Shown here piece after piece: positions 24,435 through 33,010 of a stretch of 34,145 nucleotides of DNA; the stretch's first letter is position 1, and each line of letters opens with the position of its first letter. The stretch is from an uncultured Chloroflexota bacterium (GTDB lineage Bacteria; Chloroflexota; Dehalococcoidia; Lucifugimonadales; CAJWER01), in NCBI GenBank assembly GCA_913030785.1, contig CAJWER010000003.1:1-34145 (forward strand), read 5' to 3'. Both the position numbers and the translations under genes were made by a program. The notes under the pieces are model-generated. The model saw nothing but the letters and a program-made list of their open reading frames with translations, did no database searches and was not told where the DNA came from.

Positions 24435-26090
24435 ATGACAAAGTTCATCTTCGTGACCGGGGGCGTGGTTAGCTCCGTTGGCAAGGGGATCACTGTCGCC
24501 TCGATCGGTCGCCTGCTGAAGAGCCGCGGGATATCGCTGTCGGTCCTCAAACTCGACCCCTACCTGAACGTGGACCCGGGAACGATGTCCCCCTACCAGC
24601 ACGGCGAGGTTTTCGTGACGACGGACGGAAGCGAGACCGACCTGGACCTGGGCCACTATGAGCGGTTCATCGATATCGACCTGACACGGTCATCCAACGT
24701 CACAGCCGGCCAGATATACAGCGATGTTATAGCACGAGAGCGCCGTGGCGAGTATCTCGGAGGCACGATCCAGTCGGTGCCCCACGTTACGGACGCCATC
24801 AAACAGCGTATCCGCGGGCTCGCGACGGAAAGTGAGGCGGAGGTCATAGTCGTTGAGGTCGGGGGCACAGTCGGCGACATCGAGGGCCTGCCATTCCTCG
24901 AGGCCATCCGGCAAATGCGAAATGAAGTGGGGAGAGATAACGTTTTCTATGTCCACGTTACTTATCTTCCGTTCATATCTGCCACCGGGGAGCTCAAGAC
25001 TAAGCCGACACAGCACAGCGTACGGGAGTTGCGGGGAATAGGGATCCAGCCGGACTCCATCGTGTGCCGCAGCGACGAAGTCATCGACGATGGCATCAAG
25101 GATAAGATCGCCGTTCACTGCGATGTGTCCAGGAGAGGCGTGATCGGTATGCCGACCGTCTCGACCGTGTATGAGGTGCCCTTGTTGTTGGAAGAGGAGG
25201 GCCTCGGCGAGTTGATCGTGGAGAGTCTCGATCTGCCCACTACGCCGAAGGACCTGACCTGGTGGCGCGAGATGGTCGAGCGTGTCCAGAAACCGAAGAG
25301 AGTGCTATCGATCGCCATTGTCGGCAAGTACGTCGATCTGCAGGACTCATATCTGTCGGTCAAGGAGGCGCTCCATCATGCCGGGCTCGCTCATGGCTGC
25401 GAGGTGAACCTGAGTTGGGTAGCGGCCGAGGACGTGACCGAAAACGGGCCCGACGAGTACTTGAGCTCGGTGAGTGGCATAGTTGTACCTGGCGGATTTG
25501 GCGCTCGAGGTATCGAGGGCATGATAGACACGGTTCGGTATGCCAGAGCCAACGAGGTGCCATACCTCGGCCTCTGTCTCGGCATGCAGGTGATGGTGGT
25601 GGAGGCAGCCCGTACGATGTTGGGTCTGCCGGAGGCCAATTCCACGGAGTTTGACCCCGATACGCCGGATCCAGTCATAGACCTGATGCCGGACCAACGA
25701 GACATAACAGAGATGGGCGGCACGATGCGGTTGGGCGTGTACCCTTGCCGGGTAGAGGATGATAGCTTGGCGCAGCGCGCCTACGGTGAATCCCTGGTTC
25801 ACGAGCGCCATCGCCATAGGTATGAGGTTAATAATAGCTATCGCGAAGCCTTCGAGTCAGCAGGGATGTGGCCAACCGGGCTTTCGCCGGATGGCAGGCT
25901 GGTAGAGATCATGGAGTGGTCGGACCACCCGTTCATGGTGGGGGTACAGTTTCACCCAGAATTTCTGTCCAGGCCGGATAAGCCACACCCTCTGTTCCGC
26001 GAGTTCATAGGGGCTACCATCGGAACCCTGCGAGAGGGCGGCCAGCACGCATTGCCACTTGACGCGCCGAAATCAGCGCAAAAGGTATAG
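24435..26090 (+). CDS. pyrG: CTP synthase
   Basis: PyrG aminates UTP to CTP using glutamine, the last step of pyrimidine nucleotide synthesis. The N-terminal synthetase domain begins MTKFIFVTGGVVSSVGKGIT with the P-loop, and has LKLDPYLNVDPGTMSPYQHG and EVGGTVGDIEG. The C-terminal class I glutaminase has the oxyanion segment VVPGGFGARG, nucleophile Cys381 in LGLCLGMQ, and the His-Glu pair in VGVQFHPEF. All catalytic residues are intact. Its 551 residues are normal. ATG 24435 matches the family start; an in-frame GTG at 24414 adds seven residues. The ribosome site (GGTGG) is weak. Confidence 0.97.
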   Translation: MTKFIFVTGGVVSSVGKGITVASIGRLLKSRGISLSVLKLDPYLNVDPGTMSPYQHGEVFVTTDGSETDLDLGHYERFIDIDLTRSSNVTAGQIYSDVIARERRGEYLGGTIQSVPHVTDAIKQRIRGLATESEAEVIVVEVGGTVGDIEGLPFLEAIRQMRNEVGRDNVFYVHVTYLPFISATGELKTKPTQHSVRELRGIGIQPDSIVCRSDEVIDDGIKDKIAVHCDVSRRGVIGMPTVSTVYEVPLLLEEEGLGELIVESLDLPTTPKDLTWWREMVERVQKPKRVLSIAIVGKYVDLQDSYLSVKEALHHAGLAHGCEVNLSWVAAEDVTENGPDEYLSSVSGIVVPGGFGARGIEGMIDTVRYARANEVPYLGLCLGMQVMVVEAARTMLGLPEANSTEFDPDTPDPVIDLMPDQRDITEMGGTMRLGVYPCRVEDDSLAQRAYGESLVHERHRHRYEVNNSYREAFESAGMWPTGLSPDGRLVEIMEWSDHPFMVGVQFHPEFLSRPDKPHPLFREFIGATIGTLREGGQHALPLDAPKSAQKV

Positions 26091-26569
26091 ACTTGCGTTT
26101 CGGCGTTGTGCTATGCTCATGATGTTCACCTCGCCCATCTTCCCTTTACGGTTGATACCCGGAGCGCATCGCTTAGCATCCAAGTCGGGCCTCCGGCACC
26201 CACCTAACATGTTAGGACGGCGTTCGCCCACGACCCCTTAATGTCAAAAGTCGTGAATGGGCCCTCCAGATAAGCACAGCTGATGACAATTCTGCAATTC
26301 CATGCGAAAGCCCCCAAGATCGTTCGATGATACTTGTCGCGGCGAGTGCGGGTTGGGCAGAGGGATTGTGGCGATGCCACCGCAGAATCTCGCGTGATAG
26401 CGTCCCAAAAGAGTCCCCAGGCACGGGGAGCACGTGTTCCTTCGCTGGGTACAGGGTTTCACAGCCTCCCGATCAGACTAGATTTTGGAGTATAAGATGA
26501 ACAGTAGCAATATGAGGGTACAAGTATCGGCGCCATCATCTGCGCGTGGCCCAGGTAAAAGGAACTGAG
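26091..26569. other. Intergenic region before rho with a 14-bp palindrome
   Basis: No supported gene lies in these 479 bases. CCTAACATGTTAGG (26203-26216) is a perfect 14-base palindrome of the size bound by dimeric regulators. GTGGC/GCCAC near 26368-26380 is a small hairpin. TATAAG at 26491-26496 could be a -10 for rho but lacks a good -35. The length may reflect a long rho leader, as known for autoregulated rho genes, but attenuation cannot be shown by eye. Confidence 0.4.
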
Positions 26570-27736
26570 ATGACTGAGAGCAACGGGCATGTGGTATCGA
26601 GAGGCATCCTTTCCAAGACCAATGACGGCTACGGATTCTTGAAATCCGATAAGTCGGATAGGACCTCGGACCCTAACAAACAGGGTTCCAACGGGGATGT
26701 CTATGTTTCCCAGTCCCAGATCCGGAGGTTCGGCCTCAGGTCCGGAGACCAGGTGGCAGGGCAGGTTCGACCTCCAAAAGATGGTGAGCGCTATTTCAGC
26801 CTGATTCGGGTCGAGACTATCAACGACATCGATCCGGACGCTGCCAGAACCCGTCCTCACTTCGAGGAGTTGGTCCCGATCTTCCCGGAGGAGCGCATTG
26901 TTCTCGAGACCGAGCCGGATGAGCTTTCGACACGGGTAATCGACATGATTTCGCCGATAGGCCTCGGCCAGCGCGGCTTGATTGTCTCTCCGCCCAAGGC
27001 GGGCAAGACGACCCTCCTCAAGCAGATAGCCCACGGAATCTCCAAGAACTCCCCCGATATTCACTTGATGGTAGCTCTGATAGGGGAGCGTCCAGAAGAG
27101 GTCACGGACATGAGCCGGTCTGTCGCTGGCGAGGTGTTCAGCTCGACCTTTGATGAGCCAGTGGAGGACCATTGCAGGGTGGCGGAGCTAGCGCTGGAGC
27201 GTGCGAAGAGGCTTGTTGAGGCGGGACGGGACGTTGTGGTGCTCCTCGACAGCCTGACTCGTCTGACTCGAGCATACAATCTGGCGGTGCCTACCAGCGG
27301 CAGGACCCTGTCCGGCGGCATCGATCCCGTTGCTTTGTATCCGCCGAAGCGCTTCTTCGGAGCGGCCCGTAACGCCGAGAATGGCGGGAGTCTGACGATC
27401 GTCGCCGCATGCCTGATAGATACCGGCAGCCGAATGGACGACGTTATCTACGAGGAGTTCAAGGGCACCGGCAACATGGAAGTGCACCTGGACCGCAAGC
27501 TTTCGGAGAAGCGGGTATTCCCTGCGATCGACATCCCCAGAAGCGGCACACGCCGTGAGGAACTGCTACTTGATGAGTACGAGCTCAAGCAGGTGTGGCT
27601 ACTGCGCCGTATGGTGAGCATGATCAGCACCGATTCAGTCCAGAGCGCCGAGGCTACGGCCAAGGTGATTGAGCGATTGAAGAAGACCAAAACCAACAAG
27701 GACTTCCTCGACAATCTTGGCAAGGACGCTGCGTAG
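26570..27736 (+). CDS. rho: Transcription termination factor Rho
   Basis: Rho is a hexameric RNA helicase that stops transcription of untranslated RNA. ATG 26570 is six bases after AGGA and gives 388 residues; an in-frame GTG at 26546 adds eight. The RNA-binding OB domain begins almost at once (GILSKTNDGYGFLKS, then GDVYVSQSQIRRFGLRSGD), so the N-terminal helix bundle of E. coli Rho (419 residues) is missing. The ATPase has Walker A PPKAGKTT (141-148), Walker B VVVLLDSLTRLTRAYN, and the Q/R-loop region FFGAARNAENGGSLTIVAAC. The C-terminus RLKKTKTNKDFL is family-typical. A tight A/T-rich gap with a new promoter follows. Confidence 0.96.
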   Translation: MTESNGHVVSRGILSKTNDGYGFLKSDKSDRTSDPNKQGSNGDVYVSQSQIRRFGLRSGDQVAGQVRPPKDGERYFSLIRVETINDIDPDAARTRPHFEELVPIFPEERIVLETEPDELSTRVIDMISPIGLGQRGLIVSPPKAGKTTLLKQIAHGISKNSPDIHLMVALIGERPEEVTDMSRSVAGEVFSSTFDEPVEDHCRVAELALERAKRLVEAGRDVVVLLDSLTRLTRAYNLAVPTSGRTLSGGIDPVALYPPKRFFGAARNAENGGSLTIVAACLIDTGSRMDDVIYEEFKGTGNMEVHLDRKLSEKRVFPAIDIPRSGTRREELLLDEYELKQVWLLRRMVSMISTDSVQSAEATAKVIERLKKTKTNKDFLDNLGKDAA

Positions 27737-27781
27737 CGGCTCCATCGGTGTCAACCCAAGAAATAAAGGCAAAAAACCTTA

Positions 27782-27811
27782 TTGACAACGTAGGATTAGC
27801 TAAGATATAGT
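27782..27811 (+). promoter_or_regulatory. First promoter (P1) of the surface-protein gene
   Basis: A perfect TTGACA (27782-27787) and TATAGT (27806-27811, five of six) are 18 bases apart. Transcripts would carry a leader of about 300 bases before the GTG start at 28120. Confidence 0.65.
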
Positions 27812-27917
27812 TGCGCTTGATTTCACAGAGCAGCGTCCCGGTGTCATTGACGTACATGGAACGCCTTAGCTGCTGAGGCGGCTAGTGGTAATTTGTGCAA
27901 GTGGCCTCTGCCGCTAC

Positions 27918-27946
27918 TTGACAACATATGGTGCATGGTGTACAAA
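27918..27946 (+). promoter_or_regulatory. Second promoter (P2) of the surface-protein gene
   Basis: A second perfect TTGACA (27918-27923) is followed after 17 bases by TACAAA (27941-27946, four of six). Two promoters in series before one gene suggest high or growth-phase-dependent expression, as is common for major surface proteins. Confidence 0.5.
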
Positions 27947-27979
27947 CTAAACGGCTCAATCGAAGGAGAGAGTGAGGCT

Positions 27980-28076
27980 TTAACGGCGCCGTTAAGCGCT
28001 GCGCTGAGGGCAGGGCCTCCGGCGCTTCCTGGGAGACAAGTTCGTCCCGGGATTTTCTTTGTTGTAAACGAAATCC
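27980..28076 (+). promoter_or_regulatory. Structured leader with attenuator-like alternative hairpins
   Basis: TTAACGGC/GCCGTTAA (27980-27995) is a perfect 16-base palindrome. AAGCGC (27994-27999) pairs with GCGCTT (28021-28026). CCTGGGA (28027-28033) pairs with TCCCGGG (28044-28050) and is followed by ATTTTCTTTG, like an intrinsic terminator. GGGATTT (28048-28054) can instead pair with AAATCCC (28070-28076). That choice uses the same three G bases and would break the terminator stem. This is the geometry of an attenuator or riboswitch expression platform. I recognise no known ligand-binding class. The GTG start has AAGGGGG seven bases upstream. Confidence 0.5.
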
Positions 28077-28119
28077 CAGTTCAAGTTGTAGTAAGCGGAA
28101 ACACTAAGGGGGTAGGCTT

Positions 28120-30981
28120 GTGAAGTATCCATTGAGAACTCTGTCCATCGTAGTGGCTCTGGGGCTGCTGGTGGCTGCCATAGCGGCAGGCCCGGCCTTT
28201 TTAGGGTCACAGCCGGTGGAAGCCGCGACGGTAACCATCGCTGAGAACGACGTCGAGTTCGCCACGGCTGCCGGCGTTGATGTCAGCTCCGCCAAGCCGA
28301 ACTCGACGAGCACGATCTTTATCCGCGACGATGCCCTTGAGACCACCAAGAGTGGTACTGCGGTGTTCAGCGGAATCCCGACGGACTCGAAATTCTTTGA
28401 TATCGCCAACGGTGAGGCGGGTCCTACCGCGGCTAGCTCGACGGCATCAGGTGTGACTGTAGTGCTGACGGCGGCAGATTATGCCTCGTCTTCACCTAGC
28501 ACCACGCCGTTAACGGGCAACCCGACCGCCGTGGTCGGAACGGCCTCTTCTTTCGTCGTCGGCTCTGACGTGGATGCTGGAACGTTCACCGTCCTCGTGG
28601 CCGCTAACGCCACGACCACCGGTACCTTCTCGTATCACGTTCAGGACGTGTGGACCGGTACCGATTCCACTTTGCGGCGGGCCAAGATCATCAGTACCTC
28701 CGACCCCGCGGGCGAGTACGTCACCGTTACTGAGGTAGCGTCGGCCACCGACTCCACGGGCTCTGCAACGTCCAGAGTATTCAGCGGCCTCGTGTTCTTG
28801 TCCTCTGACGCGGCGACCCAGGGCACCAACAGCGACGGCGTGTGGGTACAGGACGCCGACACCCTGACGGTTCAGTACTTGGACTCTGCGGGGACGGTAG
28901 TGGACAGCGACACCGTGACCATTGACGGCGTCAAGCCCACTATCGCGGCAATCGTACCGGCGGACGGGAACGTTACCAACGTGGCGAACCCGACTGTCAC
29001 CTTTGACGTAACTGACTCGGGCTCAGGGATCTCGACGACCAACTTCGCCACCGACCTGACCTTGGCGATCAATGGGACAGCGGTCACGAACATCTCGTTC
29101 CAGGCCATCGCGGACGGGTTCCGAGCCATCTATGCCTCAGGCGTAGCTTGGACGACGGCGACTACTACTCTTGGTGGCTTTGCCATCACGGATAGCACGG
29201 AATTTAGCTTGACGATTACCGCTACAGACCAGGCGGGTAATACCCAGACGGTGGAGACCACCGCTGCTAACATCACGATTGACAAGACCGCTCCGGTCCT
29301 GTCGTCTGCCTCAACAGGCGCGGCGAATACAGCCATCGTGGTGACCTTCAGCGACACCGTGGGACTTGACGCAACGACAGTCGCTGCGTCCGACTTTACA
29401 ATCTCCGGCGGCGTGACCGTATCCGCCGCTGCGGTGGATGCCGACAACAAGAACGTGGTCAATCTGACAGTCTCCGCTATGGCTTCCGATTTGAAGCCAA
29501 CGGTTACAGTGTCGGGCGTTAGCGACACGGCCGGTAACGCGGTCGCTGCCGCCTCTGTGGTGACCGCTACTGACGGTGTGAAGGCTGTCCAGTCTTCAGT
29601 CACCGTTGACAAGAGTCTGGCCATTTTGGCCGATGTGGTGACGACCTCCCTCGGCACTGACGAGAAGATGGCCGTTGACTGGCCCATAATCACGTTCAAC
29701 GGTCCGAGTGGAGCGACCAACAACGGTGCGCTCACTGTGACGTCGCCAACGCCGAACAACTTTGAGGCCGCGGCAACGGTTGTTGCTGGCGATACGACGG
29801 GAACCTTCGGTGTAGCCATCCAGTCCAAGGATCTGGGTAACAACCTGACCGACAACTTGACGGATGTCACGGCGGAGACGCCGAGCATCAGCGGCGCGGT
29901 CCTGACGCTAGCTAACGGCCCTCTAGGTGACACAGACTTCAATGGTACCGTAGGTGCATCCGATGTCACCGTGTTCATGAACGCGACGACTACTGGCGTA
30001 CCATCGATTAGTGCCATTGACGCGAGTGCTAGGACCATCACCCTCGCGAGCCCGGCAACATCGACCGAGGCTTGGACGGTCACGTACAGCTATACGACGG
30101 ACACGGTCGAGATTGATCAGTCCGCCCCTACGGTGACCTTCGACCCCGATGGCACGGCGAGCGTGCAGAACCAGTCGCCGTTTGTCCGCCTCGTCTTTGA
30201 TGAGGATGAGTACCCCGGTGACAGCTACAAGACGGTAACGCTGACAAAGGCCTCGCTTACCGATCCGGCTGGCGTAGTCTCGGACGTCCTAGCCAGCTTC
30301 TCGACCGGTGACAACATTGAGTTCATCTGGTCGGCCACCGACTTGGCCTTGGGCGCCTACACCTTGAAGGTGAGCGCCACGGACACGGCGGGCAACGCCC
30401 TGACCGATGCTACTGGCACGTTTACCATAGCGAAGCGCACGGTTTCGCTGGCTATTAGGCCGGGCTGGAACCTCGTGTCCCTGCCCGATTCGCCGGCAGC
30501 GTCCGCAAACGGCGTGAACGACGTGTTCAGCTCCGATAAGATTGACGTGGTGCTTAGCTACGACGCGATTCGGAACAACTGGTTCAGCGCGACGCGGCAG
30601 TCAGATGGCACCCTGGGCAGGCCTGGTAGCGGCCTCGCTCTCGACACTGTGGCAACCGGCAAGGGCTACTGGGTCCATTCGACGGCGGTTGTATCGCTGA
30701 CGGTAGACGTACCTGGCCTCGCGCCGGGAGCGCCCGCACAGCCGCCGAGCTTTGCACAGACGAGGGGCTGGAACCTGGTGTCCTACACGACATCGGACCT
30801 GAGCGTGACCACGATTGATGTAGACAGCTACTTCACCGGCCTCGATTGGTCGAGGGCCTTTGGTTACGACAACGCGACGAACAAGTTTACGAGCCTGCTG
30901 CCGGATACTGCGGACACGGTGGCTCTGGGCAAGGCATACTGGGTATTCCTGAACAAGGCCGGTACGCTAGTTCCCCCGTAA
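28120..30981 (+). CDS. Large secreted surface protein with Ig-like domains, S-layer candidate
   Basis: The 953-residue product starts at GTG with a signal peptide (MKYPLRTLSIVVALGLLVAA, then a stretch ending PVEAA). The mature part is rich in Thr, Ser, Ala, Val and Asp, poor in Lys and Arg, and shows no cysteine, as in many S-layer proteins. Ig-like modules are marked by SDTVTIDGVKPTIAAIVPAD (about 265-285), TITATDQAGNTQTVET and TDTAGNAL endings, and DKTAPVLSSAS-type starts. The C-terminus holds two copies of a GWNLVS module (RPGWNLVSLPD...GKGYWVHS and RGWNLVSYTTS...GKAYWVFL). Two promoters, a long leader and a very strong terminator point to heavy expression. Lattice formation is an inference. 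Confidence 0.75.
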   Translation: MKYPLRTLSIVVALGLLVAAIAAGPAFLGSQPVEAATVTIAENDVEFATAAGVDVSSAKPNSTSTIFIRDDALETTKSGTAVFSGIPTDSKFFDIANGEAGPTAASSTASGVTVVLTAADYASSSPSTTPLTGNPTAVVGTASSFVVGSDVDAGTFTVLVAANATTTGTFSYHVQDVWTGTDSTLRRAKIISTSDPAGEYVTVTEVASATDSTGSATSRVFSGLVFLSSDAATQGTNSDGVWVQDADTLTVQYLDSAGTVVDSDTVTIDGVKPTIAAIVPADGNVTNVANPTVTFDVTDSGSGISTTNFATDLTLAINGTAVTNISFQAIADGFRAIYASGVAWTTATTTLGGFAITDSTEFSLTITATDQAGNTQTVETTAANITIDKTAPVLSSASTGAANTAIVVTFSDTVGLDATTVAASDFTISGGVTVSAAAVDADNKNVVNLTVSAMASDLKPTVTVSGVSDTAGNAVAAASVVTATDGVKAVQSSVTVDKSLAILADVVTTSLGTDEKMAVDWPIITFNGPSGATNNGALTVTSPTPNNFEAAATVVAGDTTGTFGVAIQSKDLGNNLTDNLTDVTAETPSISGAVLTLANGPLGDTDFNGTVGASDVTVFMNATTTGVPSISAIDASARTITLASPATSTEAWTVTYSYTTDTVEIDQSAPTVTFDPDGTASVQNQSPFVRLVFDEDEYPGDSYKTVTLTKASLTDPAGVVSDVLASFSTGDNIEFIWSATDLALGAYTLKVSATDTAGNALTDATGTFTIAKRTVSLAIRPGWNLVSLPDSPAASANGVNDVFSSDKIDVVLSYDAIRNNWFSATRQSDGTLGRPGSGLALDTVATGKGYWVHSTAVVSLTVDVPGLAPGAPAQPPSFAQTRGWNLVSYTTSDLSVTTIDVDSYFTGLDWSRAFGYDNATNKFTSLLPDTADTVALGKAYWVFLNKAGTLVPP

Positions 30982-31030
30982 ACCGGGAGCATGATCGAAA
31001 CCGAATTAGTTAACGGGATAGGATAGTAAA

Positions 31031-31068
31031 GCCTCCCTCCTCCGTCATGGGGAGGGAGGCTTTTTTTT
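31031..31068 (+). terminator. Strong intrinsic terminator of the surface-protein gene
   Basis: GCCTCCCTCC (31031-31040) pairs perfectly with GGAGGGAGGC (31051-31060), the loop region can add pairs, and eight T bases follow (31061-31068). The next gene's ribosome site starts at 31069, directly after the T-run. Confidence 0.92.
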
Positions 31069-31078
31069 GAGGAGCAAG

Positions 31079-33010
31079 ATGAGGGGACAGATTGTGGTGC
31101 GGCCAGTAGTGGCGTTTGTTGTGGCGGCGATTGCCGTCAGTGTTCTCGTTGAGGCCGCCATTGCGCAAGTGCCACCCATCCCTGCGATCTATTCGGGCAC
31201 AGCGACTGTTGGAGGCCAACTGGTTCCCGATGGTCAGTTCATCATTGGAAGGGTCGGAAACTACGAATCCGATCCGGCTTTCGTGCGTAGTGGGGCTTTC
31301 GACCTGGTCGTGGCTCCGCAAGACTCGAGTCTGATCAACCAAAAGTTGTCGTTTTTCCTCAGTGGCCAGGTTGAAGCGGACCGAACAGTTAATTTTGTGC
31401 CAGCCTCGGTAGATTTGGACTTTGATCTGGTATTTTCGAAGCTACCTGACCCGACGCCGACCCCGACCGCGACCCCTACGGCCACGCCGCGGACGGCGCC
31501 AACCATTGTCTATTCTGGTTCGATCATCGTTGCGGGAGGTGACGTACCCCCGGGGGCAACACTGGTGGCGAATTTGGGATCCTACCAATCAACTTCAGCC
31601 TCTATTGAAGGAAACAACTACAGGGCTTTGGTCGTTGACCCGCGGGACGGAGAACTGCTCGGTGAGCTGATTGTCTTTACGCTTAATGGATTCTCGGCTA
31701 CACAGGGTGTGACTTACGAAGAGGGCGGCCTGAGCCGCACTATGGATTTGATATTTATTGGATTGTCAGCGCCGACTCCGACATCCACTCCTTCACCTGT
31801 GGCGACGCCGACCCCAACTGCGACGCCTACACCCGTGCCGACACCTCCGGGAATTTTCATTTCTCCATCTGCAATTTCCGTTAATGAGACTGGTACGGGA
31901 AATGTTGGCACATTCACAGTGGCCCTTAATAGCCAGCCGACATCGGAAGTTGTCCTAGCTTTAACGCCGTCTGATTTAAGTGAGCTAACGACTAGCCCAA
32001 ATACAGTGACGTTCACGCAGAACGACTGGGCAGATGGACGAATTATTACTGTTTCTGGGGTTTTTGATGGCGTTAGTGACGGTAATCAGCTTGCTGAGAT
32101 TGAAATTTCAGTGGCCGAGAGTTCAAGCGCAGATGAATATGACAATGTTGGTTCTTCGGTAGTCGATGTTACTATCTTCGACGTTCCATGCGAATCGTCA
32201 GAAGGGTGCTGTGCTTCGCCATCTGCCCCGACACCTACACCATCGGTAGATTTTATAATTGGAGAGGAGGTTTCGGGCGATCTTTCTGTTGTTGGCGAGA
32301 TAGATATTTGGGAGTTCTACGCTGAATCAGAATCTCCGGTCGATATTTACATGTGGACACCTTTAGATGGAGTGCATGTTGATACTCTAGTTCGTTTGAG
32401 AGACCCGAATGGTCGTGAGGTTGCGTCAAATGACGATCGGAGTAGTGCCGTGGAACAAGCATTTACAGAGGGGATACTCAGCGTAGAGCCGTTTGGTCCG
32501 TATAACTCCGCTATTCTTCGTTTTAATCCTTCAGAAACCGGGGTTTATAGTTTATATGCCGGTTCATATGCGAATAGAGACCAGGGTGATTATCTTTTCA
32601 AGGTAGTTTGCGCACTCCCCCCGCCTCCTATTGAGGTACTTCCCATTTCGGTTGGAGAGGAAGTTTCGGGTGATTTGACCAGAAGCGGTGAAACAGACGA
32701 ATGGGCTTTCGAAGCGATAGCGGGTTCATCCGTAACTATTTATATGTGGACTCCAGTAGGTGGGCGATTCGTAGACACTTATTTGAGATTGAAGAACCCT
32801 GAGGGTATGCAAGTGGTATATAACGACGATTTTAGTTCCGCGGTTAACCGTGCCTTCGAGGATGGGTTATTGGCTGTCGGTCCAACGGGTTCGTTAAACT
32901 CAGCTATTATAGAACACCCTATATTGACGACCGGTATTTATACGATTGTTGCCGATACATATAGGAACGTAGGGATCGGGGATTACCGAATTAAATTGAT
33001 AACGCCGTAG
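31079..33010 (+). CDS. Secreted multidomain surface protein with Pro-Thr linkers and two PPC-like domains
   Basis: ATG 31079 follows AGGAG (31070-31074) and gives 643 residues with a signal peptide (about 1-29, ending AAIAQ). Two related N-terminal modules follow: IYSGTATVGGQLVPDGQFII and IVYSGSIIVAGGDVPPGATL, each about 85 residues and each ending in a Pro/Thr-rich linker. A Calx-beta-like region (IFISPSAISVNETGTGNVGT...) comes next, then a Cys cluster (VPCESSEGCCASP). Two similar C-terminal domains (GEEVSGDLSVVGEIDIWEF... and GEEVSGDLTRSGETDEWAF...) resemble bacterial pre-peptidase C-terminal domains. No enzyme domain is seen, so it is probably structural or adhesive. Codon use turns A/T-rich from about base 31860. 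The upstream terminator abuts its ribosome site. It may serve the cell wall or the archaellum next door. Confidence 0.72.
   Translation: MRGQIVVRPVVAFVVAAIAVSVLVEAAIAQVPPIPAIYSGTATVGGQLVPDGQFIIGRVGNYESDPAFVRSGAFDLVVAPQDSSLINQKLSFFLSGQVEADRTVNFVPASVDLDFDLVFSKLPDPTPTPTATPTATPRTAPTIVYSGSIIVAGGDVPPGATLVANLGSYQSTSASIEGNNYRALVVDPRDGELLGELIVFTLNGFSATQGVTYEEGGLSRTMDLIFIGLSAPTPTSTPSPVATPTPTATPTPVPTPPGIFISPSAISVNETGTGNVGTFTVALNSQPTSEVVLALTPSDLSELTTSPNTVTFTQNDWADGRIITVSGVFDGVSDGNQLAEIEISVAESSSADEYDNVGSSVVDVTIFDVPCESSEGCCASPSAPTPTPSVDFIIGEEVSGDLSVVGEIDIWEFYAESESPVDIYMWTPLDGVHVDTLVRLRDPNGREVASNDDRSSAVEQAFTEGILSVEPFGPYNSAILRFNPSETGVYSLYAGSYANRDQGDYLFKVVCALPPPPIEVLPISVGEEVSGDLTRSGETDEWAFEAIAGSSVTIYMWTPVGGRFVDTYLRLKNPEGMQVVYNDDFSSAVNRAFEDGLLAVGPTGSLNSAIIEHPILTTGIYTIVADTYRNVGIGDYRIKLITP

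Noticed and set aside
27961..28060. Possible c-di-GMP (GEMM) riboswitch, suggested by CCTCCGGC and AGGGCA segments
   Set aside because: The GAAA tetraloop, its receptor and the second conserved stem could not be found in the right order. Only the attenuator geometry is kept.
29130..30083. Minus-strand frame of 317 codons inside the surface-protein gene
   Set aside because: The low-complexity Ala/Val/Thr product is the mirror of the repetitive Thr/Ala/Asp-rich coding strand, so it is not a gene.
31450..31860. Tandem repeat tracts of ACSCCGACC-like units
   Set aside because: They encode the Pro/Thr linkers of the secreted protein and are explained by the coding sequence, so they are not a separate repeat element.
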